Shown here: piece after piece, positions 34,341 through 41,838 of the stretch | How the letters are laid out: every line of letters begins with the position of its first letter | Numbering within the stretch: the first letter of the stretch is position 1 | NCBI RefSeq assembly: GCF_021190955.1 | Contig: NZ_JAIOAO010000007.1 | Coordinates: forward strand, 186,001-250,000 | From: Parachryseolinea silvisoli | Lineage (GTDB): Bacteria > Bacteroidota > Bacteroidia > Cytophagales > Cyclobacteriaceae | Length of the DNA stretch: 64,000 nucleotides | Direction of reading: 5' to 3' | The notes under the pieces: generated by a model | The model's database searches: none | What the model was told of the DNA's origin: nothing | Seen by the model: the letters and a program-made list of their open reading frames with translations, nothing else | Translations under genes and position numbers: made by a program

Positions 34341-36770
34341 TTAGTCTTCGCTATAATATCCGCCACCGTTCTTTTTCTTACGGTTTCCATAGCCGTAGCC
34401 ATAGCTGTACCCATAGCCGTATCCGTAGCCATAGCCATACCCGTAGCCACCATAACCGTAACCCAGACCCGATTTGCGTAAGTCGTTGAACAGCACACTG
34501 ACGTTGGCCAGCTTGCCAGTAGCATAAAATTCATCCAGCGCACGCAGTGCCTCGTTGGGTGTATAGTTCTGGCGTACGACGAAAATCGTATGGTCAGCGT
34601 ACTTTGCCAGTACAAATGCATCCGTGACATAGCTCAGCGGCGGTGTGTCGACAATGATATAGTCATACTCCTGGCGAAGCTTTTGGATCAGGTCTTCTAC
34701 CAGCGGCCGTAACAGCAGCTCACTGGGGTTGGGTGGCATCGGGCCGCCTGAGATCAGGTGCAGATGGTCGATGGCGGTCTTCTGAATCACCTCTTCCATC
34801 GACACCATACCCGAAAGGTATTGGCTCAAGCCGATAGCGTTGTGCATTCCCAACTCGTCGTATAGCTTAGGCTTGCGTAAATCAGCGCCGATCACAATGG
34901 TTTTCTTTCCCGCCAGCGCATAGACCGACGCCAGGTTCAGCGCCGTAAAAGACTTACCCTCACCAGGTATAGACGATGTTACCATAAACACCTGATGGTC
35001 GCGGTTGCCGGTAAAGTAATTCAAGTTCGAACGCAGCGCGCGGAAAGACTCCGCCATGGCCGACCGGGGTTTATTGATCACGATCAAACGGTCTTGCTGC
35101 GGGTTATGCCCGACGCCACCAATAACCGGCACGGTAGTGATGCGTTCAATATCTTCTTTTGATTGCACGCGGTTGTTGAGCAGTTCCAGCAACACGAAAA
35201 TCAACAGCGGTATAATCAGGCCGCCGGCAATCGCGAAAATAAAATTTTCCGATGGCTTCGGTGAGATCGCTCCACCCGCCATGGGATGGTTCACTACCAC
35301 GATGTCAGAGGTCGTAGACGCCATCGATAACCCCGCTTCCGTACGCTTTTGCATCAGGAACACATACAGGTTTTCACGCAGCGAATAGTTACGCTGAATA
35401 CCCACCAGCTCACGCTCGGAGCCGGGAAGCTTGGAGAGTTGATCTTGCACAACTTTGATTTGCGTGTTGATAAATTGAATGTTGATCTGCTGCGTCTTCC
35501 GCGTATTCTCGATCGTCTTTAGAATGTCCGTCTTGATCTGATCGATCCTCCGAACGGCTACTTTATAATCAGGGGTTTCCTGGTAGCGCGTAGCGCCACG
35601 CTGAGCCGCCGTGCCCAATACACTCAGCGCCGTACGTTCCTCAATCAGTTTGGTCACCAATTCCGTAATGATCGGATCCTGGATGCCTACACTCGATGGA
35701 GTAAAGATACCTTCATATTGGTCGTTCTTTAAGTTCTCCGTTATGTAGGCATAGTAGTTTTCCAGCAATCGGTATTGAAATTTCTGATCTTCAAATCCTG
35801 TCATTTTCTCATACAGGCGCATGGTCTCTTCGTCCAGACCTGTAATGATGTTACGGTGTTTGAAGTCTTCTACCTGGTCTTCAAAATGCGACAGCGAGTC
35901 GCCAATGCGAATCAGTTGTTCGTCCAGGAATTTGATTGCCCGTGACGCCATCTTGTTCTTCTTTTCAATGTCGTAATCCTGGTACCGCTCGATAAACCTG
36001 GCCAGGAAATCTATCTCTTTCTGGACAATCGGGCCGGTTATCTCCAGGTTCACCACCGATGCACCCTGCGTGGCCCAGTTCACTTTCAGTCGGGTTGAAT
36101 ACTGCTTGGCCAGGTGCAGCGGATCGTTAAAACGCACCACGAACGTCTTGTTCCGAATATCCTCCACATTGCCGCGGCGTTTTACCACGACCTTGGCACC
36201 GTATACTTTTACCGTGTCGTTAAACAACAGGCGCGACGAAGTCGTAGGGCCGTCACTCTTCTCGCCCGGATAACGCAACGAGTAGGTATTATTATCCAAC
36301 ACCTCGAAATATACCGATCTGCCGTAAGCGCTCTTTGACTCGGGAGCGATCTTAAACTCCACCGGTAACGAAGGGCTGTAATATTCTGAAGTCTTGATCT
36401 CACCCTCGCGATAAAAGGAAATATTAAATCCGAGGCTCTCCACCACTTCTTGCAGTAGTGGATACGATCGCATGATATAGATCTCGTTGAAGAAATTCCG
36501 GTATGGCGATAGCAACTCATTGTTATACAAGAATTTTGCGCCTGCATTCTCGTCGCTTTCGCGGATGATGATGGCAGCCTTCACCGGGTAGATGCGGGTG
36601 CTGTACCGGTTAATAATCGACGCCACCGTAAACGCGGCCACCAGGCAGATCACCACCAGGTACCAATATCGCAGAATACGGTCGGCGACACGTTTAAAAT
36701 TGATCTGCACACCGCCCGCGTTCCGGGGGGTACGTTCTTCCGTAAATTCGGGTATTACTGGAGAATTCAA
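34341..36770 (-). CDS. Wzc-like polysaccharide co-polymerase with tyrosine autokinase domain
   Basis: 809 residues. Helix 1 is near 35-52, a Wzz periplasmic domain with coiled coils follows, and helix 2 is near 510-532. The cytoplasmic BY-kinase (about 560-765) has Walker A SSIPGEGKS, Walker A' VIGADLRKP and Walker B IIVDTPP. The C-terminus is a Tyr cluster: 12 tyrosines alternating with Gly in about 28 residues, then NRKKKNGGGYYSED. In this family tail phosphorylation drives assembly and disassembly of the octamer and so sets polymer export and length. It lies 3 nt after the Wza-like gene. Confidence 0.95.
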   Translation of the reverse strand: MNSPVIPEFTEERTPRNAGGVQINFKRVADRILRYWYLVVICLVAAFTVASIINRYSTRIYPVKAAIIIRESDENAGAKFLYNNELLSPYRNFFNEIYIMRSYPLLQEVVESLGFNISFYREGEIKTSEYYSPSLPVEFKIAPESKSAYGRSVYFEVLDNNTYSLRYPGEKSDGPTTSSRLLFNDTVKVYGAKVVVKRRGNVEDIRNKTFVVRFNDPLHLAKQYSTRLKVNWATQGASVVNLEITGPIVQKEIDFLARFIERYQDYDIEKKNKMASRAIKFLDEQLIRIGDSLSHFEDQVEDFKHRNIITGLDEETMRLYEKMTGFEDQKFQYRLLENYYAYITENLKNDQYEGIFTPSSVGIQDPIITELVTKLIEERTALSVLGTAAQRGATRYQETPDYKVAVRRIDQIKTDILKTIENTRKTQQINIQFINTQIKVVQDQLSKLPGSERELVGIQRNYSLRENLYVFLMQKRTEAGLSMASTTSDIVVVNHPMAGGAISPKPSENFIFAIAGGLIIPLLIFVLLELLNNRVQSKEDIERITTVPVIGGVGHNPQQDRLIVINKPRSAMAESFRALRSNLNYFTGNRDHQVFMVTSSIPGEGKSFTALNLASVYALAGKKTIVIGADLRKPKLYDELGMHNAIGLSQYLSGMVSMEEVIQKTAIDHLHLISGGPMPPNPSELLLRPLVEDLIQKLRQEYDYIIVDTPPLSYVTDAFVLAKYADHTIFVVRQNYTPNEALRALDEFYATGKLANVSVLFNDLRKSGLGYGYGGYGYGYGYGYGYGYSYGYGYGNRKKKNGGGYYSED
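34387..34462 (-). repeat. Hexanucleotide-type repeat encoding the Gly-Tyr tail of the Wzc-like kinase
   Basis: The coding strand is a run of degenerate GGN-TAY units with one AGC-TAY interruption. It encodes alternating Gly and Tyr near the C-terminus. The units differ in third positions, so the run is selected at protein level more than freshly expanded. It could still vary in length between strains by slippage in multiples of six. Confidence 0.75.
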
Positions 36771-36773
36771 GGT

Positions 36774-37574
36774 TTAGCGGTTATTGAGGGTAGCGATGAG
36801 CAAAACAAAAGAGAGGGCTGCGGAAATAACCCCCAGGTTACCCACAAAGTACTTCCTGAAGGGACGTTGCTTCAGCGGAGGTACGATGATCACGTCGTTT
36901 TGTTGCACGTAATAGTAAGGAGACTCGATGTACTCCTCTTTTAACAGGTCGACGTAAAAAATATCCGCCTGAGCACCGTTCTGACGCACGATCTTTACGT
37001 GACTACGGTCCGCCAGTTCTGATAAACCACCCGCCAGGCCAATGGCCTCCATCATCGTAAGCCGGGTGTTGCTCGACGAGGTCGTGCCTTCACCGTTCAC
37101 TTCTCCCAACACAGTAAACCTGAAGTTCAACATTCTTACGCGAACGACCACGTCGGGCACGAACTGAGACGTAATCTTGCGGAGGGTGTCCTGCGCCTGA
37201 AAAAGGGTCATCCCCACTACATGAATCTTGCCGAGTATCGCATATTCGATATCGCCGTTGACGTCTACTATCACTCCGTTCAACATCGTGCCGGATCCAC
37301 TGGAGGAACCGCTACCGCTGCTACGTGTCGATAGTCGCGAGATAAAGCTCTGATGATCATCATCTTTCTCCAGCGTCTCAAAATTGATGTTCAACACATC
37401 CAGGGGCTGGATATGGTATTCCCGGATATTCAGCGGGTGAGATCGTAGGACCGTATCCTTAGGAATCTCTTTCCTCCGCTTTAAATCGTCTTTTTGAAGA
37501 TAAACAATCTTTCTGTTTGGAACACAGGCGCCAAAAGTCAACAGGAGCACGCCCAATAACAGCCATATCCGCAT
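36774..37574 (-). CDS. Wza-like polysaccharide export lipoprotein
   Basis: 266 residues. A lipoprotein signal peptide ends in LLLTFGAC, with Cys17 the lipid-modified residue. The polysaccharide export (PES) domain (about 50-150) includes YHIQPLDVLNINF. An SLBB-type domain (about 155-240) has FTVLGEVNGEGT and QNDVIIVPPLKQ. The C-terminus has a hydrophobic helix (ISAALSFVLLIATLN), as in many Bacteroidota homologues. It forms the outer-membrane/periplasmic export channel with the Wzc-like protein. It is the first gene of the 33-kb locus. A weak -7-like TATATTTA lies about 31 nt upstream. Confidence 0.93.
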   Translation of the reverse strand: MRIWLLLGVLLLTFGACVPNRKIVYLQKDDLKRRKEIPKDTVLRSHPLNIREYHIQPLDVLNINFETLEKDDDHQSFISRLSTRSSGSGSSSGSGTMLNGVIVDVNGDIEYAILGKIHVVGMTLFQAQDTLRKITSQFVPDVVVRVRMLNFRFTVLGEVNGEGTTSSSNTRLTMMEAIGLAGGLSELADRSHVKIVRQNGAQADIFYVDLLKEEYIESPYYYVQQNDVIIVPPLKQRPFRKYFVGNLGVISAALSFVLLIATLNNR

Positions 37575-37773
37575 AATTCGTAAAGGTCGCTTTTTTAGAA
37601 GCGGTAAATATACGCGAAACGGGCAGATTTTTTAGTGTTTGGGGTAAAGTGTGCACGTTCGATTCGGTTTGTTTCCGCTCATTCAACCACATTCCACCCC
37701 GCGTGTAAAAAATCACGCCCTCGGCCACAAACGATTGATATCAGACCTGTTTTGTGCGATAAGCCCGCTCCAG

Positions 37774-37798
37774 CACCACAATTCCCCATATTGTGGTG
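37774..37798 (-). terminator. Stem-loop after the MacB-like permease gene
   Basis: A perfect 9-bp inverted repeat (CACCACAAT / ATTGTGGTG) with a 7-nt loop lies 20 nt past the permease stop and about 200 nt before the wza-like start. There is no U-run, so it may be a terminator, an mRNA-stabilising hairpin or an operator for the polysaccharide locus. Confidence 0.45.
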
Positions 37799-37817
37799 TC
37801 TAAACATACAGGGAGAA

Positions 37818-39062
37818 CTACTCAAATCTCAATGACTCAATCGGATCCAGCCTCGAAGCTTTCCGGGCGGGATAGTATCCCGATACCAATCCCACCAGCA
37901 CACAGACTACAAACCCCACAATCATCCAAAGCCATGGAATGATGAATGTATCATTACCCAATAGCTTGGAGCCCAGGTTTCCCAGAACGATCCCCAGAAT
38001 CACCCCGGCTATACCCCCCAACATACAAACAACAATGGCTTCGATTACAAACTGTTGCTTAATGCGCAACGGCGTTGCGCCGAGCGCTTTCCGCACTCCG
38101 ATCTCGCGTGTGCGCTCAGTCACCGACACCAGCATGATATTCATCAGGGCAATGGAAGCCCCCAGTAGCGTTACCGTGCCGACGATAAACCCAAACACCT
38201 GCGCCATGGCCGTTAGATCTCCGAGCTCATCCAGCGCTTCGCTGCGCTCCAGTTCGAATGAATCCTCCCGCCCCACCCGGTCGCCGCGAATCTGGCGCAT
38301 GAGGCCGGTGGCCTCGCCCATGGCATATTCCATTTGGCTTTTGTCGCGTACCGACACTGTCAGGTTGTAGTTGAGGACCCGGTCACCGGCCAACTGGTTG
38401 GCTTTGACGATGGAAATGAACACCATGTTATCGACATTGGAAGACGGGTCACTAAAGCCACCCTTTTCCTTCAGCGCGCCAATCACACGAAACTGCGTGC
38501 CCTTAAAAGTCACATACGTGCCCGTTACTTGTTCGTTGGCGTTTGCATCGTACAGGCTCGTGTAGATCTTATGTCCCACGATGGCAACGGGGGCACCCGT
38601 GCGCACTTCCAGGGAGGAAAGGGACCTCCCTTGCTCAAATTCCAGGTTCTTGACGGCATAATATTCCTCGTTTGTTCCCATGACGGTCACGTTCGGATTG
38701 GTCTTCTTCGACAGGCGCTTTACCTCGGCAGTGCGCGTCGCCCACGCCGACAAACTGATCGCCGATGATGCCCGGAATTCGTCCATAAACGCAAACGCTT
38801 CTGTCATACGTATTTCCGGATAGGCTTTTTCGGCCCGGCCATTGGCGCTGCTGCCGCGGTTTGTCTTCGAGGAGATATCAAACGTATTGGCGCCCAATGA
38901 CGACAGGCTCTGCAGGATGGACTGCTCGATGCCATCCACGGCGGTCAGTACCCCCACCAGGGCGGTAATGCCAAGCATCACGATCATGGCGGTGATAATG
39001 GAACGCAAAAGGTTGGCCCGTACCGACCGTAACCCTTCCCGTATGTTTTCAAGGAGATTCAT
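37818..39062 (-). CDS. MacB/FtsX-type ABC transporter permease
   Basis: 414 residues. Helix 1 follows the N-terminus (LLRSIITAMIVMLGITALVGV), then a large periplasmic MacB-PCD domain (about 45-280). Three C-terminal helices form the FtsX domain, with the signature TERTREIGVRKALGATPLRIKQ split by the loop. Such permeases work with a separate ATPase in export, lipoprotein release or mechanotransmission. No ATPase gene is adjacent, so it must pair with one encoded elsewhere. A hairpin follows the gene, separating it from the polysaccharide locus. Confidence 0.9.
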   Translation of the reverse strand: MNLLENIREGLRSVRANLLRSIITAMIVMLGITALVGVLTAVDGIEQSILQSLSSLGANTFDISSKTNRGSSANGRAEKAYPEIRMTEAFAFMDEFRASSAISLSAWATRTAEVKRLSKKTNPNVTVMGTNEEYYAVKNLEFEQGRSLSSLEVRTGAPVAIVGHKIYTSLYDANANEQVTGTYVTFKGTQFRVIGALKEKGGFSDPSSNVDNMVFISIVKANQLAGDRVLNYNLTVSVRDKSQMEYAMGEATGLMRQIRGDRVGREDSFELERSEALDELGDLTAMAQVFGFIVGTVTLLGASIALMNIMLVSVTERTREIGVRKALGATPLRIKQQFVIEAIVVCMLGGIAGVILGIVLGNLGSKLLGNDTFIIPWLWMIVGFVVCVLVGLVSGYYPARKASRLDPIESLRFE

Positions 39063-39165
39063 GCTTGTTTCAACGTTTGCTGATAATGATATGTTGATGC
39101 CGCGGCCAAAATGTTACACCCGTCCGCCACAAAATTTATCCGCCCGGCCCTGCCGCGCGCCAAAA

Positions 39166-39182
39166 TGCTACCAAAGGTAGCA
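39166..39182. promoter_or_regulatory. Perfect dyad in the divergent promoter region
   Basis: TGCTACC-AAA-GGTAGCA is a perfect 7-bp inverted repeat with a 3-nt centre. It lies between the permease gene (minus) and the secreted amidotransferase-like gene (plus). The minus strand of its centre reads TACCTTTG, a perfect -7 element. The site could therefore be a promoter overlapped by an operator. Confidence 0.4.
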
Positions 39183-39236
39183 CGAAAGTCTGCCGGTATT
39201 GGTAACTTTAGAGCACTCTAATGAATGGCTCCGTGT

Positions 39237-40499
39237 ATGAAGAAATGTGCGACGTTGCTGGCCCTCTTTGTGCTGACCATCTCCCTGGCAGCCGCGAACT
39301 CGATCTTTATTCCCATGGACGGGAAACAGGCCAACCACCTGAAGGCTTATGGTATTGCCTACTGGGTGCTGAAAAGCGAACGGGAAGTTGACTGGTTGTT
39401 GAACTACCGCGGCGGAAGCTTTATGTGCCAGTATCACCCCGCCATCCAGAACGAATTGGTGGTGCGCGGTGTCTCGTTTGAGATCATTTCCGATGCACAG
39501 GCCAACCAGCTTATTACGGAGATTGCCAGCCCGGCACTCAATTACGACATCATGAAGTTGGAAAAATACCCGCGCATAGCGGTGTATTCACCGAAGTCCA
39601 AACAGCCGTGGGACGATGCCGTTACGCTCGTGCTGACCTATGCCGAGATCCCCTACGATGTTATCTTCGACGATGAGGTCATGAACGGCGCACTACCGAA
39701 GTATGATTGGATCCACCTGCACCACGAAGATTTTACGGGTCAGTACGGTAAGTTCTATGCGCAGTTCAACAACTACCCCTGGTATATCGAGCAACAAAAA
39801 GAAGCCGAAGACCTCGCCCGCAAGCATGGCTTTCACAAAGTATCGCAGCTCAAGCTTGCTGTCGTAAAAAAGATCAAAGAGTTTATCACTGGCGGCGGCT
39901 TTCTCTTCGCTATGTGCTCGGCTACCGATACCTATGACATTGCTCTCGCCGCCGACGGCATCGACATCTGCGAACGCATGTACGACGGCGACCCGGCCGA
40001 CCCGCAGGCGCAAAGCAAACTGAACTACGAGAACACACTGGCCTTTACCGACTTCAAACTCGTGCGCGACCCCTATCAATACGAGTTCTCCGACATTGAC
40101 AACCAACCGGCTGAGCGCGGACTGCGGCAAGATAATGACTACTTCGCATTGTTTGAATTCTCTGCCAAGTGGGATCCCATCCCTACCATGCTGACACAAA
40201 ATCATACGCAGGTGATTCAGGGATTCTTTGGCCAGACCACGGGCTTTAAGCGCGACCTGATCAAACCCGACGTCGTGGTCATGGCCGAGAACAAAGAGAT
40301 TAAAGAGGCCAAGTATATCCACGGTATCATGGGCAAGGGATTCTGGACGTTCTATGGTGGTCACGACCCAGAAGATTATCAACACCAGGTGGGCGAAGAA
40401 CCTACCGACCTGAACCAGCATCCCAACTCACCGGGCTACCGCCTGATCCTGAACAACATACTTTTCCCGGCAGCCAAGAAGAAAAAACAAAAGACATAA
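39237..40499 (+). CDS. Secreted protein of the type often annotated 'asparagine synthetase B'
   Basis: 420 residues from the ATG at 39237 (MKKCATLLALFVLTISLAAA), which gives a clean signal peptide. An ATG 4 codons earlier is also possible. The body has ANSIFIPMDGKQANHLKAYG and DDAVTLVLTYAEIPYDVIFDDE. A GGGFLFAMCSATDTYDIAL segment resembles the Cys nucleophile elbow of class I amidotransferase-like folds. The C-terminus has GFWTFYGGHDPEDYQHQ. Bacteroidota homologues often carry the name asparagine synthetase B, but the protein is exported and I see no glutaminase N-terminal Cys or ATP-pyrophosphatase motif. I would not assign that reaction. It may be a ThuA/GATase-like periplasmic enzyme. The gene converges on miaE. 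Confidence 0.6.
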   Translation: MKKCATLLALFVLTISLAAANSIFIPMDGKQANHLKAYGIAYWVLKSEREVDWLLNYRGGSFMCQYHPAIQNELVVRGVSFEIISDAQANQLITEIASPALNYDIMKLEKYPRIAVYSPKSKQPWDDAVTLVLTYAEIPYDVIFDDEVMNGALPKYDWIHLHHEDFTGQYGKFYAQFNNYPWYIEQQKEAEDLARKHGFHKVSQLKLAVVKKIKEFITGGGFLFAMCSATDTYDIALAADGIDICERMYDGDPADPQAQSKLNYENTLAFTDFKLVRDPYQYEFSDIDNQPAERGLRQDNDYFALFEFSAKWDPIPTMLTQNHTQVIQGFFGQTTGFKRDLIKPDVVVMAENKEIKEAKYIHGIMGKGFWTFYGGHDPEDYQHQVGEEPTDLNQHPNSPGYRLILNNILFPAAKKKKQKT

Positions 40500-40544
40500 A
40501 AACAGTGGCAGTATTTCGCACCCGCGCTCACACTCACACTGTTT
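40500..40544. terminator. Possible bidirectional terminator between convergent genes
   Basis: AAACAGTG at 40500-40507 pairs with CACTGTTT at 40537-40544 (8 bp, 29-nt loop) in the 44-nt gap between the secreted-protein gene and miaE. An A-run precedes it on the plus strand. The long loop makes this a weak prediction. Confidence 0.3.
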
Positions 40545-41146
40545 CAGTGCATGCGGTCGTCACGCACGTCCAGCTGTTGCATGATCAGGGCCTCTTCCTG
40601 TAACAATTCCCGCCAGCGTTGCATCACGTCGTCCGCTGGTATATATTCTTTGGCAAGCTGCAGGAAGTTTCGATAGTGTCCGGCTTCCGATACCATCAGC
40701 TCGTAATAAAACTCGGACAGCTCGGGGTCTGGTATATGCTTCCACAACAACTTAAACCGCTCGCAGCTCCGCGCTTCGATCAAGGCGTTCATCAATAATT
40801 TTTCCAACAGCTGTTCCGTACGGCTGCCGCCCTTACGCGACACCTGGAAGAGCCTCTCCACATAGACATCTTTGCGCGGACGGTCAAGGCTATAGCCACG
40901 CTTTCGAAGCGCTTGCATCACGCGTTCGAAGTGGCTCCATTCTTCGGCTACCACAGGCGTTAATACTTCGACAAGTTTATCCTTCTCGGGATATGCCACG
41001 ATCAACGATATGCACGACGAGGCGGCCTTCTGCTCGCAATAGGCATGATCGACCAGAATGGCCCGGATATTCTTCTCGGCAATATTTACCCAGCGGGGGT
41101 CTGTGGGTAGCTCCAGGCCCAGGGTAAACTTATCTCTTGCGTCCAC
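40544..41146 (-). CDS. miaE: tRNA-(ms2io6A)-hydroxylase
   Basis: 200 residues, the usual length for MiaE, a ferritin-like di-iron enzyme that hydroxylates the isopentenyl group of 2-methylthio-N6-isopentenyladenosine at tRNA position 37. Iron ligands are visible as EEWSHFERV (an ExxH element) in the first half, and EARSCERF plus SEAGHYRNF (a second ExxH) in the second half. All four helices of the bundle are present. The gene is monocistronic, divergent from the sigma factor and convergent with the secreted-protein gene. Confidence 0.9.
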   Translation of the reverse strand: MDARDKFTLGLELPTDPRWVNIAEKNIRAILVDHAYCEQKAASSCISLIVAYPEKDKLVEVLTPVVAEEWSHFERVMQALRKRGYSLDRPRKDVYVERLFQVSRKGGSRTEQLLEKLLMNALIEARSCERFKLLWKHIPDPELSEFYYELMVSEAGHYRNFLQLAKEYIPADDVMQRWRELLQEEALIMQQLDVRDDRMH

Positions 41147-41298
41147 GGATGCTCACGTTGATGACTTACAGCAGTAAAGGTAAGACGTAAGTTTTTATTC
41201 CAAATAGTACTTCGCCAATAAAAAACCCTGCTTATTTTTAAGAAGCCAAGCCACCAGGCTTTAGCGTTAGATTTCACATGTTTTAACCGTTATGTATC

Positions 41299-41838
41299 AT
41301 GCAACAACACGTTGACGACAGAATTTTGGAAATGCTCCGCGCGAACGATCAGCAAGTAATCCAACTCCTGTATGCCACCTACTATACCCCCTTGCGAAAG
41401 GTTCTCCGCCGCCGCGTAGCCGACGAGCAAACCGCGAACGATATTGTGGTCGAGCTCATTCTCAGCCTTTGGGAGAAGCGTCACCATCTTGCGTTGCGTA
41501 AACCACTCATAGGTTACCTCACTACCGCGGCACGCAACAATGCCATCAACTTTCAACGGCGTCAGGCGACCGATAAGTTTCCTGATGTACCCTACTCCTC
41601 CGCGCACGCAGAGCCCGCCGACACGGCCTTGCTGAACGAAGACCTCGAACGGATCATTCAACAAAGCATCGACGTGCTTGACGTCAAGACCCGCACGATC
41701 TTTATCTTAAGCCGCCAGGAAGAATATACATATAAAGAAATTGCTGCCGAGATGAAACTGTCGCAAAAGGCAATCGAGAAACACATGTCGAAAGCGATCC
41801 GTCTTTTATCCGATCGCTTCAGGGAGTACCTTTCGTGA
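41299..41838 (+). CDS. ECF-type RNA polymerase sigma factor (Bacteroidota expansion family)
   Basis: 179 residues. Region 2 (about 20-90) includes IQLLYATYYTPLRKVLRRRV, ANDIVVELILSLWEK and the core-binding/-10 segment. Region 4 (about 115-170) has the helix-turn-helix TYKEIAAEMKLSQKAIEKHMSKA. In Bacteroidota such genes often pair with anti-sigma FecR and SusC/D genes. None is here; the gene instead converges with, and overlaps by 20 bp, a T9SS-targeted GEVED protein gene. A link in regulation is possible but not shown. Confidence 0.93.
   Translation: MQQHVDDRILEMLRANDQQVIQLLYATYYTPLRKVLRRRVADEQTANDIVVELILSLWEKRHHLALRKPLIGYLTTAARNNAINFQRRQATDKFPDVPYSSAHAEPADTALLNEDLERIIQQSIDVLDVKTRTIFILSRQEEYTYKEIAAEMKLSQKAIEKHMSKAIRLLSDRFREYLS

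Noticed and set aside
34387-34462. Regular short repeats that could suggest a CRISPR array or minisatellite
   Set aside because: They are six-base coding units without spacers and keep the frame of the autokinase tail.
39693-40421. 242-codon minus-strand open frame inside the secreted amidotransferase-like gene
   Set aside because: It lies fully within a gene with a clean signal peptide and shows no coherent domain.
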